Source: Telmatactis stephensoni
Lineage: Eukaryota; Cnidaria; Anthozoa; Actiniaria; Isophelliidae
Assembly (NCBI GenBank): GCA_029948255.1
Contig: JALIZF010001423.1
Location: 174,501-238,500, forward strand
Length of the DNA stretch: 64,000 nucleotides
Direction: 5' to 3'
The position numbers were made by a program, and so were the translations under genes. Numbering within the stretch: the stretch's first letter is position 1; each line of letters begins with the position of its first letter. This document shows, one piece after another, positions 1 to 10,500 of this stretch. Below the pieces are notes generated by a model, which saw nothing but the letters and a program-made list of their open reading frames with translations, ran no database searches and was not told the origin of the DNA.

Positions 1-115
1 AATAAAATCCATTTGAATATATTGGAATCAATATTGAAAATATTTCTCGATTATTGATTGGACAATACAAACAAATATCATACCATATATGGAGAATACA
101 TACACAGGCAGCCCA
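1..115 (+). repeat. Left terminal inverted repeat of the IS630-type element
   Basis: Pairs with 4747-4852. It shares blocks such as the stretch around TTGATTGGACAATA and CATACCATATATGG. The left copy carries an extra 12 bases near position 27. The outer end is cut by the window edge. Confidence 0.85.
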
Positions 116-151
116 AATGAACACTTTCCAACTCTTCGTGGCCCAAACAAG

Positions 152-3003
152 ATGGCGTCAAGTTTGGCGGGAAATGTAAGTATTGTAAAAATCCTTCTAG
201 AGAGGACGTTTAAAGCTTCAAATGCTCCATTCTTTTAATACGATATTCAAATGAGTTATTTGTAATCCTTGAGATCTCTTTTCTTGTGATCTTTTAGACG
301 TTTTCTATGAATTTATCGCTGCAAAGTACAAAATTGAGTTGTGCATTCTTGATCAATTTTCAGGAGCCAAAACAGATCCTTCTTGATTTCAAAAACGTTA
401 AAAAAGTCTTCGATTTTACATATGATAATACCATCGACAAAAGAAGTCTAGTAGAAAAAGCTTTTCAAGTCAAATTAAAAACATCCCATATTATATCGTT
501 GCAAAGATACAACAAAGATTGGGGAGAAGATGTCGACATAGAGCTGCAAGAAATTCGTGACCGCGACAAAATAAAAGTACATGTGATCGAGAATGGCTAC
601 ACAGACAGATCTTTGGACTTTCCATCAAATAGAAGCAGCTATTCAGGTGACGAGAGAGGTAGTAGTAATTCTGCCGCCAACCGTGGAGTGGAACAATTGA
701 TGGAAAATCTAACTAAGGATCAAGGTTCACTTGAGTTTCAATTAAGCATAGCCAAAGCAACACTTCAGTCATTAAAGGAAATCCCCAGACCCAGAAATGC
801 ACTTGGTGCTAATCGTCATTTCACCTGTAGTAATTGTCATTTCAAGGGCCACCGTACTAACAATTGCATGCAGCCCTCATGTGGAGGTTTTTTTGAGTGT
901 GGTAATTTACCATTACACAAAGAACATCGGGACCAAATAAAACAGGTACGGTTTATTACTGAAAAAGGGACAATAATTTGACTTAGGATGGTATATTGAT
1001 CATTTTTTTAGAATTTTTGTCTGGGGGTGGGGGTGTATTGCTAGATATGGGGATGATATGCTGAACAAGATTCTTGTGATAAACATGCTATCTAATTCTA
1101 CTTCATTTCCATATTTGGCAATGTTATTTGTCATATTTTATTTGAGTTTTTTTTCATAAACGGGGTAACCATATAGGACCCTATAGCAGCAAACTCTACC
1201 CATATTGAATATGCAAAATGATAGATATGGATTTGACACAAGGGAATAACTATAGAATACCCCGCAAATGATATTCATGTAGTCGATCTTTTGAAAACGA
1301 CACATAACACACAATAGAAACACAATAGGATGAATATCATGAATAGGGGTATTCTATAGTTGAGCGCTTATATCTTATAAATCAGCTTCCCTACTTTCAA
1401 TATGCTTCAAAATTATTCTTGATTAAAATACAAGAATACCATCCCTAAATTTCAAGACAAGAATTTTGTATATTATGATTTTAGGCAGAGAATGAAGTGA
1501 AGGAGCTACAAAAACAGTTTGAAAAAAACAAAAGTGAACTGGAGAACTACAAGCTACTTCAGTATGTATATCATGTATATTTCATTTGATACTTTCATAA
1601 GATAGATAGAAAAAGTTTACTTTATAGTCACAAAATGACCAAAGTTGCAATTTATTTTTTTTGGTGATCATCACCTATGGTTCCTCTGTCTAGCTTAATA
1701 GACATAATTTTTGATGACAACCATTGTGTTTTGTTTCCCACTCATTTCCTCACTTACAGTGCAGCAACCAGTTATGTAATGTACCAATGTATTGACATAC
1801 TTCTATGTCTGCATTTCAATCAGCACAGTGTTTGCATTGTTGCTTAATTGCTGATTGGTTGAAGGGCACACCTAGAAGCATACAAATAAATTAACAGTGC
1901 CAGGCCATACTAACATCAAACTGTAATTATTTATTATTTCTTGGTCTTATTTCCTTGTTTATATTATATATATTTATTTACAACAAAATAAAAGCTTCTG
2001 AATCATTCTTCTCCACAGAGATCGGACAAAGACCAACTTTTTCTCACAGATGCGTCAAAAGCTGCATATCTGCAATCCCATCAAGTATTCCAGTAGAACA
2101 AACCTTGATAATGATCTACGTATATTGGCAGCAGCATGCAATCATAAATTACCTCCACCTTCAGCAGATTTGGAAAAAATTATTGAGAGTTACCAAATGA
2201 AATCAAGAGCTGCATTTGATCAAAGTTCTGGTTCAGATGACCGTATGTTTAATTACCTTCCCACTCCTTATAATTCCAACCAGATGGACAATTGTACTTT
2301 CCCTGTTACAATTCATAAACCAAGTACACCATTTACCATAAACAATTTAAGCCCTTTACAAAGAACTCAACCACCACACCTGTACCATGGAGCTAACAGA
2401 TTTGTACCTCCAAGCCCCCCACCAACAAGAATGCACTTCAGACACCAATCACCTGGAGTGATAAGACAGCCATACACAAGTCCTACTCATCCACAAACCT
2501 ATGGTTATCAAAGTCCATCTTGGTGGTCACCATCAAGAGATGACAGTTACAGGTGGAATGAACCTTCACCAAGACCAAGTTATCATTCTCCCAACTACAA
2601 CAGAGGTCATCGCCATAACACTTCATCATCTGTTAGATATTCATCATTTACAAAGTCTAAACACAACAGCTCAAAAAGGAAATGCCTTGACTATAGTAGT
2701 ACAAGGTCAGCTGAAGAGCTTGGAAAAAAGTTTAGGCAATCTTTGAGTGCTGCATCTACTAGTACAAAGTCTCCACACACTATTGGTTCTGATGATGAAA
2801 CTCAAGACTACCTTTCATCAGACAGTCCTGATAAAAACACTGAACAAACAAAGTCACTTGATGATGAATCACAGCTGCCAATGGTTGAGGATTCGCAAGG
2901 ATTTGATTACAATATTTGGGTGAAACAGCAAAAGGGAAAATCCAAAGAGATCACCAATGATGAAAACAAGTCTCCAGAAAAGCAAAACTTAGAAAGAAAG
3001 TAA
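152..3003 (+). CDS. Transposon-borne zinc-knuckle protein, four exons, function unknown
   Basis: Model by hand: exons 152-175, 298-945, 1485-1561 and 2019-3003, all with GT/AG borders; the lengths sum to 1734 bases (577 aa plus stop). The ATG at 152 sits in AAGATGGCG, a strong context, and its short exon joins in frame. Domains seen: an N-terminal region of about 90 residues with a ubiquitin-like or PB1-like feel (weak call), a C-x2-C-x4-H-x4-C knuckle starting CSNCHFKGH, a Lys/Glu-rich helix encoded by exon 3 that may be coiled coil, then a long Ser/Pro/His-rich disordered tail with many SP and RS dipeptides. The gene lies inside the inverted repeats and faces the transposase gene, so it is probably an accessory protein of the element. 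I do not recognise the family. Confidence is high for the exons, low for any role. Confidence 0.7.
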
Positions 3004-3532
3004 ATCCAACTGTGCATCTTTTTGGTCCAGTATTTTACAGAAAAATGTTTTCAAATGTTGTCAGAATTGTTATGAAGTTATAATTATTGTTGCCTGCAAT
3101 CATTTGATCTAATGTTTGACTCCAATGGTACTAGCACAAAATTCTAAAATGTTATATTTGATGTTTTCACTCAGTGTTTATACATGTTTTTTTTGCTATG
3201 ATATTGATAACAACTTAAGGCTTTACTGCAAAAACAGCATGAGTAAAGATTTTGTTTGGCCAAAATGAACATTATGAACATTAATTATGAACTTTATTAA
3301 TTTTTTCTGATGAAAAAATAGGGACTCAGGGCAACCTTAATTAAAATTGTCATGGGAAAATGTTGTTTTTTGCTGTTGAACCTTCAATATTAAATGTTGA
3401 GTTGAAATGTTGAGTTCTAAGAGTTAGTCATTTTGATCATCATAACTATAGTCTTGACTATTTGACTTACAAACTCCTGAGTGTTACACAGATTATAAGC
3501 ACTCAGAAACTTAAGTTATTGAGTGTAGGTAT

Positions 3533-3675
3533 CAGGGGTAGATCCAGATATTTATCAGGGGGTGTCCAGATCCAAACAATCACTAGGGGGAGGGGTGTGT
3601 CACAAAAGGAGAAATAAATCAGAGGTGAGGCACTGGTGGACCTATCAATATTGACATCCGCTCAATCTGCCCCTG
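3533..3675. repeat. Small inverted-repeat element, hAT-like ends
   Basis: Starts CAGGGGTAGATCC and ends AATCTGCCCCTG, which are inverted copies with one or two mismatches. CAGGGG...CCCCTG ends are typical of hAT-type miniature elements. It lies in the gap between the two convergent genes of the surrounding transposon. No convincing target duplication was found. Confidence 0.45.
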
Positions 3676-3713
3676 AGTTTGGGTTAGCAAAAATCATTTC
3701 ATACATTTTCTGG

Positions 3714-4742
3714 CTAGTACAAGTATCCACAATACCTAAAATAGTTTTGAGACTGAGTTGCTGTGATATTATTTACAGCATTAATAATGGCCATTTCTGT
3801 ATATTCCTGTGAGTGGTGCTCATTCTTTCTAAGTTCCTGCTTCATTTGATGGAAACAATATTCACAGGTGTTTAAGTGTGGTGCATATGGAGGCTGGAAT
3901 AGAAGTGTCACACCTCTTGTAGCAAGTATCTGCCTTAGTGCAGTTTCAGTAGTTCGACCATGATGAAAACCACAGTTATCCATGATAACTGTGTCACCCT
4001 GAAGAAAAACTGGTAAACCATTGTCTCGTGTACAGTCAAGTGCATAGTCAAAAAAAGCAACAAGCTCTTCTCCATTTGATGCACCTGGAATAATGTTGTA
4101 ATAGTCAACCCCGAGGATACTGTGCAAAAGATTTACTGTATAGGTGGCATTCGAGGCATATCGCTGTATTTCAATTGCTTGTTTACCTCTGTAACTGCTC
4201 CCATACGTACGATTGGATGTTGTTTTGATTACAGAAGCCTCGTCAAAGAAGTGGAGTGATGAAGGAGGTAAGCCATAAGTGGCCTCTAAAAACTCGTCAA
4301 CTTTCCAAATGGTATTTTCTCGTTCTATTGGCACTTGACAAATTCGTTTACGAGTGAAATCTAACTTTTCACGCATAGCTCGATTGATGCTTGACATCGC
4401 AGGCATATTACCTCTATTACAGATTCCTTCTTGTAAAAGCTTATTCTGAATTTCGGCGGTATATATAGAAGGTTTCTGAAGTTTCCATATTTCGATGCAG
4501 TGCAAAATATTATCCGTTACTTGGCGCGGGTTGCTCCCTCCATATGAGAATGGTATGACTGTTCCATAACGCTGAAAATGACCGATTATCTTTCGAACAA
4601 CACTAGTAGACACCATCAAATCTCGGGCTATTTTCTTTTTAGAATGTCCATTATTATATCTATCTAAAATCTCTTCTCGAAATGCGATTTGAAAGGGTTT
4701 TCCCGGCTCGTAAACTCGTCCTCTTTGATTTATGGCAGCCAT
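3714..4742 (-). CDS. IS630/Tc1-mariner-type DDE transposase
   Basis: 342 aa, uninterrupted. The N-terminal ~75 residues form a paired-like helix-turn-helix (FREEILDRYNNGHSKKKIA then a second helix) for terminal-repeat binding. The catalytic core shows all three acidic residues in context: FFDEAS, VIMDNCGFHHG and QPPYAPHLNTCEY. I count 38 residues between the second Asp and the Glu (DD38E), a spacing known within this superfamily. It would cut and paste the element by the usual DDE mechanism in the nucleus. The start at 4742 is the first Met after the terminal repeat. The open frame and intact triad suggest recent activity. Confidence 0.88.
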   Translation of the reverse strand: MAAINQRGRVYEPGKPFQIAFREEILDRYNNGHSKKKIARDLMVSTSVVRKIIGHFQRYGTVIPFSYGGSNPRQVTDNILHCIEIWKLQKPSIYTAEIQNKLLQEGICNRGNMPAMSSINRAMREKLDFTRKRICQVPIERENTIWKVDEFLEATYGLPPSSLHFFDEASVIKTTSNRTYGSSYRGKQAIEIQRYASNATYTVNLLHSILGVDYYNIIPGASNGEELVAFFDYALDCTRDNGLPVFLQGDTVIMDNCGFHHGRTTETALRQILATRGVTLLFQPPYAPHLNTCEYCFHQMKQELRKNEHHSQEYTEMAIINAVNNITATQSQNYFRYCGYLY

Positions 4743-4746
4743 TTAG

Positions 4747-4852
4747 AAACAGGCTTCCTGTGTATGTATTTTCCATATATGGTATGATATTTGTTTATAT
4801 TGTCCAATCAATAATCGAGAAATATTTTCAATATATTCAAACGGATTTTATT
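4747..4852 (-). repeat. Right terminal inverted repeat of the IS630-type element
   Basis: Reverse complement of 1-115. The transposase start codon at 4742 lies just inside this repeat, so the repeat probably also contains the transposase promoter. A target duplication cannot be read because the left end is outside the window. Confidence 0.85.
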
Positions 4853-4927
4853 ATTGAAAACGAATAATGGCTCAATATTCGAATAATTAAACGAATTATG
4901 AATTCTTGGGGGGCACACTTGACCTAG

Positions 4928-5872
4928 TTTGACTGTAAAGCATGGAGAGCTAATATGGACATACAGTTTGTACTAGATGTCTATGGTTGTGCTGTTTATA
5001 TAGTCAATTACATATCAAAGGGTCAAAAAGGTATGAGTGAACTTTTGCGAGAAGCTTGTACTGAAGCAAGGAAAGGAAATTCTAGCATCAAACAACAAGT
5101 TAGAGATATTGGTAGTAAATTTGTTAATAATGTTGAAATAAGTGCGCAAGAAGCAGTATATATTCTGTTACAACTTCCTATGAGAAAAGCATCTAGGCAA
5201 ATTATATTCATAAATACTTCACCTCCTGAAGAGAGGGTAGAGCTTCTGAAACCAATAGATGATATAAAGGAAATGGATGACTGTGAAGAGATATATACAA
5301 GTGGTTTGTTAAAAAGATATTGTAAGCGACCAACAAAGTTGGAACATTTAACCCTTGCTGATTGGGCTGCATGGTATGATTGTAGTGGCAAACCATATGT
5401 GAAGCAGTCAAATGAATTGGATGCTGATGGTCTCCCATTAGAGAATTTTATTGACAACAATCAGAATGATGATGACAGTGAATCTAGCAAAACTACTAGC
5501 AGCAAGCTTAAAAAAAGGAATAAAGCTAGAATTATTAGAAGTGTATGGTTCGTTAAGGAATCTGATCCAGAAAAACACTACCGGGAATTACTAATGCTCT
5601 TTACTCCATGGCGAAATGAAGAAACTGACTTAATTAGTAATTGTTCTACTTATCAAGAACACTATATGCTACTGTCTAATGTGATTGATGAAAAAATGAA
5701 GGAATATGCTGTCTGCAATGAGGATCTGAATGAAATACAACAAGAAATGAATACAGTAGAAGACAGCTATAATTTCATAGCGCCTTGCACACAAAGTGTA
5801 GAACAACCAGACGAGGCTGAAGGGAATCAGGACTTACATCCTGACTCTAATGAAATTGCACACAAAGTGTAG
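4928..5872 (+). pseudogene. Helentron Rep domain, C-terminal part
   Basis: Reads in one frame from about 4928 (FDCKAWRANMDIQF) and contains Y-I-V-N-Y, the paired catalytic tyrosines of Helitron Rep, followed by ISKGQKGMS and the usual downstream region up to a YPWR-like block (LLMLFTPWRNEE). The HUH part is absent. The frame ends at 5872 because a 71-base tandem duplication shifts it: the first copy reads on as VEQPDEAEG, the second reads HKV-stop. Confidence 0.75.
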
Positions 5873-5932
5873 AACGACAAGACGAGGCTGAAGGGAATCA
5901 GGACTTACATCCTGACTTTAATGAAAGCTATA
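5791..5932 (+). repeat. 71-bp tandem duplication that breaks the frame
   Basis: The block starting ACAAAGTGTAGAAC at 5791 recurs at 5862 with few changes. The period of 71 is not a multiple of three, so the duplication is itself a disabling lesion in the Rep-helicase frame. Confidence 0.85.
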
Positions 5933-5939
5933 ATTTATC

Positions 5940-7423
5940 AGATGATTTAGGTATACACCATCAGTTGATCATGAATGAATTACAAGATGATGAATATCGA
6001 CATATAGTACAGATGTTCAATAAACAACAAAAGGAGTTCTTTCATCATGTCTTACATTTGATGAAAACATCTGATCAACCATTCTACTGCTTCCTAAGTG
6101 GAGGTGCAGGTGTAGGTAAATCACATGTAACTGGCACCGATTAAGTATTCTAATACCAGAGTTGGTGTCAACTTTGCTGGAACAAAAGTATTAATGTTGG
6201 CACCTACTGGTAAAGCAGCATACAATATTAAAAGGCAATACTATACATAGTGCACTAGCAATACCAGCATGTCAGTCATTAAAGGAGTACAAGCGCCGTG
6301 ATTAAGTAGACTTAATACACTAAGGTGTCAGCTTGGTGGAGTTAAGCTTATATTTATTGATGAAATATCTATGGTTGGTAAACACAATGATCAATGTACA
6401 AATCAACAATAGACTAAAGGATATCAAAGGCAGTTCACTACCCTTTGGTGGAGTTATATTGCTATAGGTGACTTATTCCAATTACAACCTGTAATGGATG
6501 GTTATATATCCAAGGATAAGGACAATAATGAATATGGCATTCTTGCCCCTAACATATGGCAAGAACTTTTCAAAATGTTTGAACTCCATGAGATAATGAG
6601 ACAAAGAGAAAGTAAACACTTTGCTGAGATGTTAAACAGGTTAAGAGAAGGTAACCAAACTGAGGAAGATATTATTAAATTTAAAGACAGGATTATTGTA
6701 CAAAGTAATTCTAATTGTCCAAAGGATGTACCACATTTGTTTATACAAAATGCAAAAGTGAATCAGTTCAATGACAAAGCACACACTGCCATATCTGGTA
6801 CCAAGTACTCTATTGAAGCACATGACACTGTCATTGGTGCAGAATCACAGGAACTGAGGTATAAAATACTGAAACAAATACCAAGTGATCCTAGAAAAAC
6901 CAAACAGCTGCATTCTGTACTGAAGCTGGCAGTTGGAGAGAGAACTGAAATATCACTTAACACAAGGACAGATGATGGTATGACAAATGGTGCTGGTAAT
7001 GTCATTAAATTCTTACAAGTACATCAGACAGACAGACCCTCTGGTATAATATGGGTTCAATTTGATCATGATGATGTTGGTAAGAAGACTAGACATGACA
7101 ACAGACAGTTGTATGTACAAGGTATTCAACCTACATGGACACCCATCAAACCTGTTACTACACAATTTGTAGTCGGTAGAAATAAATCTGTACAAGTTGT
7201 AAGAAAACAGTTCCCACTGCGGCCTGCTGCTGCAAAAACCATTCATAGATCACAAGGTGATACTGAGACTAGAATTGTAGTTAACTTTGAGACAAGGAGA
7301 GCAATTCCACATATACATTATGTAGGACTTAGCAGAGTAACAACCATAGAAGGTTTACATATCACTGATTTTTGTGAAGATAAAATTGCTGTTTTGCTAG
7401 TTCTGATGTACAGAAAGAAATGA
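5940..7423 (+). pseudogene. PIF1-type helicase of the decayed Helentron
   Basis: Motif I survives as LSGGAGVGKSH (about 6097-6125) and is followed at once by frame breaks and stops. Fragments of motif Ia (LAPTGKAA), motif II (FIDEISMVG) and motif III (GDLFQLQP) are spread over three frames up to 6490. From 6494 a clean frame of 309 codons gives the C-terminal half, including KTIHRSQGDT and HYVGLSRVTT. It ends at 7423 with an ATGA overlap to the endonuclease frame. The shift there, beside an AAA run, again fits loss of one base from an original single polyprotein. Confidence 0.8.
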
Positions 7424-8136
7424 AGAGACTAAGAAGTGAAGGTCAACTTAAACTATCCATATCTCTTTTTTACAATGCAGATCCAGTTTGTTTTAAATTG
7501 TGTGCACTGAATGCTAGATCTTTGCATAAGCATATAGACGATGTTCGACAAGATGTGAACTATTCCAGTACTGACATAAATGTTTTCTTTGAAACAAGAT
7601 TCACTAATATCGACAGCAACTCAATGTATACAATTCATGGCTACAATTTATTCAGAAATGGCAACAGGGCAACTGCAAATACAAGACCTTATGATGGTAC
7701 TGCAATTTATAGTCAAATTGATTACTTTCCAGGTTATCCACAAATCCACAACAGCAATAATATTGAAATAACAATTACAAGATTTATTATTCTTCCTCAA
7801 GTAACAATCATTGCAGTTTATAGATCTCCTAAAGTACTAATTACTCAATTATGCACAACTTTAAGAAATGAAATACAGTTATTGTTATCTGAATATGTAA
7901 TATTTATTGGTGACTTCAACATTAACTGGTGTAATGAAACTCAACAATTACCTGTTTATAATTTGTTTATTAAAGATAATAATTACAGACTGGTATCATG
8001 CTACACTACAGATAACAAGACTTGTATAGATCACATATACACTAATTTGCCCAAATCTGATATAACATTTAATGTATTAGAAACATATTTTTCTGATCAC
8101 AAAGCAATTTATGCTTTAATTAATTGCTTTAATTAG
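7420..8136 (+). pseudogene. AP-type endonuclease domain of the decayed Helentron
   Basis: 238 codons open. It belongs to the endonuclease/exonuclease/phosphatase fold: N-terminal LNARSLHKHIDDV, then FFETRFTN where the catalytic Glu is expected, IFIGDFNINW, and C-terminal SDHKAIYAL. These are the standard catalytic stations of AP-like endonucleases from non-LTR elements and Helentrons. The frame is intact, but its proper start would be inside the helicase frame, so the ATG at 7420 is probably an artefact of the frameshift. Confidence 0.8.
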
Positions 8137-8149
8137 ACACAAACAGAAT

Positions 8150-8420
8150 ATTATAGAGGCTCTAACTATACACAAGAGTCAAGGACTTACAATGCCTAAA
8201 GCATGGATAGATATTGGCAGATGAGAAAGAACTCTTGGAATATCATATGTAGCTATCAGTAGAGTAAAACACTATCATCTTGATGTAATTGAGCCAATGA
8301 CCTTTGAAAGATAACAAGCTTAAAGTCATCTACCACTTTACAGTACAGACTTGATGAAGAAGCAAGGTTAAATAATATAGCACAAGCAACATGCAGTGAA
8401 TTTGAACAGGCATAGCTAAT
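8150..8420 (+). pseudogene. Fragment of another Helitron PIF1 helicase C terminus
   Basis: Translates as LTIHKSQGLTMPKAWIDIG, a TGA stop, then ERTLGISYVAISRV and EPMTFER, which are motifs V and VI of Helitron/PIF1 helicases. The surviving pieces differ from the helicase just upstream, so this is a scrap of a further element, not a duplicate. A later stretch (YRLDEEARLNNIAQAT) needs a frame change. Confidence 0.7.
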
Positions 8421-8450
8421 AAGCTTAAAAGTAATCAGGATATTATACAT

Positions 8451-10475
8451 CCTTTAACTGAAGGTGATATAACTCACCTTTCACTTTTATAACTGTAACA
8501 CTTGTTGTTCAATGCCCTCATACTTTTAAATTTTATTGCTGACGCAGCGAGCGAGCCTGAAGCGAGCGAGCAAGGAAGCAAATCTAATCTACAAACTAGG
8601 TCTCTGACCGACCTCGATTTTAACCACAATGCTCTCTGTTCCGTGTTGAAGTACTTCATATAAGACCCGAACACTATACCACTCTAGAACAATAACCGTA
8701 TTAATAATATATTGAGTCATACATGACGTACAGGGCTTTAAAAATAATCCAAAGTCCTATACTTCATGTCTGACCCTCTGGATAGACTTTGGCAATACAA
8801 AGCACAGAGTATCCTCAAATGTGGTCATACACCAGGTGTCAGCCTTTTTTACCACACTGCCTTGCGAGCCTAGCGTATAAAACCGTTGCCCATGTGACAT
8901 TCGTCCTCTCCACTCGCAAGTTTGACAACTTGAAACTGCCTCTAAAGGTAATTTCTATTTCGTACTGCTAAGTAAAAGCGTAATACTTTTAAGATGTTGG
9001 TTATAATTCTTCTTGAAATGTTCATCCTGCGAACATGAGCTGAATTTCTTGCTTCTGCCATCGAGAATTTGGCTCGGAAGTTATAACCCCTGTCAGAGGT
9101 TATATTTCGAGTATCATTTTAAATTGTTATTTGGAAGTTCAGATTATAATTCAAATATTTCAGAATAAGATTAATTTGTTTAATATTATATTTTCACTGA
9201 TTGATCAGAAGTGATTTTCATCCAGTTTTGAAAAATGACTGTAATGATTAGTAGTTGATCAATATAATAAAAATGTAATTAAGTTTATAGCTTACTACAA
9301 ACTATTAAAGACCAGTCATTAAAATTATCAATTTATGGACAAAAAGATTGTTAAACAACTGTTTAAGTTGTCTAATTTGAACAGGCTTTGAGTTTGTAGT
9401 TTGGAATGTTTTGATAAGCCTGTGAATCAAAATGTATTAACTAGAGTGTGATGTTTGACAAACAAAAATGAATGCATCATGATTATCTAAACTGGACCGA
9501 ATACAAGTGGAACTATGTCTTCAGTGGGAGATAAGTGGCATACTCAAATTGTTGAATTTTGGTGCTCAGACTTGGGAGGTCCTTTTCCCAATATTTCAAT
9601 GCTCAGTGAGGGGGGGGGGTACCTTTTCCTAATATTCATTGGGTGAGGGGGAAAGGAAAGCAGTGGACCTCCCAATTACTGAGAGCTTGCACAATTATAG
9701 ATAAGCGGACCTTTGGCTTCGAATGGGAAGGTGCACATGCACCCTCTGCAACCCCCTTGGTTACGGCCATGCATTATTGACCAGACTATATGAACAAGTC
9801 TGGAAGAAACTGAATAAAGTTTAGTAGCCTTGAAGGAAAAGAAAACTTAATGCAGTCCAGTTCATATAATCAGGTCTTAAAGCAAAATATTACAAGCAAA
9901 ATATTCATAATGCATTCATTTTTGTTGTTGCTCTAACATTGCACTTTAGTTAATACATTTTAATTCACAGGCTTATCAAAACATTCCAAACTACAAACTC
10001 AAAGCCTGTTCAAATTAGACAACTTGTGTTTTCCCCATGGAAAAAAAATAAATCCCTACTATATATGATCACCCTCTCTCGTCTGAAAAGGCCCTTAGAA
10101 TGATTGATTGAAAAGAAAAAAAACTGAGTGATCACTTTTAACCTTTGAAATAAATAGTGGCACTATAGCTAAGTATTAGACAATAGAAACAAGAGATTTT
10201 ACTTTCTTATAGAAAAATTTTTGGGGAACTACATTTTTGTATAATTTAATTTTCTTGTACTTGTACTTCTTGTACTTCTACTTCTTACACCTCTGCATTA
10301 AAGTCAGCATTTTCTACTGTTAGGTAGGCTAGTTATTAGGTAAGTTTTATTGTTCTCTTGCTTTCTGTGTCTTCTCATAACCCCCACTCTATAGCTCCAA
10401 TTTATTTAAACATACATTTCATCACACTCCCTAAAATAATATGAACTTACATTGGTTTCTTTTATTCTATTTCAG
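8451..10475. other. Non-coding stretch between Helitron remnants and RPA-like gene
   Basis: No convincing exon. It contains GAGCGAGC-type short repeats near 8540 and the large foldback at 9365-10025. A G-run with flanking degenerate direct repeats lies near 9608. Confidence 0.5.
9365..10025. repeat. Foldback element with ~75-150 bp arms
   Basis: 9365-9439 is the near-perfect reverse complement of 9951-10025 (one mismatch seen). The match continues with gaps inward to about 9510 and 9840. The single-stranded form would make a long hairpin around a ~330 bp loop. No open frame is inside, so it is probably a non-autonomous DNA transposon. Confidence 0.8.
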
Positions 10476-10500
10476 AACTTATATAAAAGTCACTTCCAAT

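Larger units (their letters stand above)
1..4852. mobile_element. IS630/Tc1-mariner-type DNA transposon with two convergent genes
   Basis: Bases 1-115 match the reverse complement of about 4747-4852 along nearly their whole length, apart from a 12-base insertion in the left copy, so the interval is bounded by long terminal inverted repeats. The left repeat already matches at base 1, so the true left end lies before the window; the right end may extend a few bases past 4852. Inside are a DDE transposase gene (minus) and a spliced zinc-knuckle gene (plus) that converge at about 3.0-3.7 kb. Most IS630/Tc1-mariner elements are 1-2 kb with one gene, so about 4.9 kb with a second spliced gene is unusual. 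Helentron coding sequence resumes in mid-domain at about 4928, so the element may have inserted into that Helentron. Confidence 0.8.
4928..8136 (+). mobile_element. Decayed Helentron, first family (Rep tail, helicase, endonuclease)
   Basis: Coding pieces in order are the end of a Helitron Rep domain with its two tyrosines, a broken PIF1-type helicase, and an AP-type endonuclease. This order, with endonuclease at the C terminus, defines the Helentron/Helitron2 branch. The part before the tyrosine motif is missing and may lie beyond the left edge, split off by the IS630-type element. The sequence differs clearly from the second Helentron at 24-32 kb, so the two are separate families. Confidence 0.75.
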
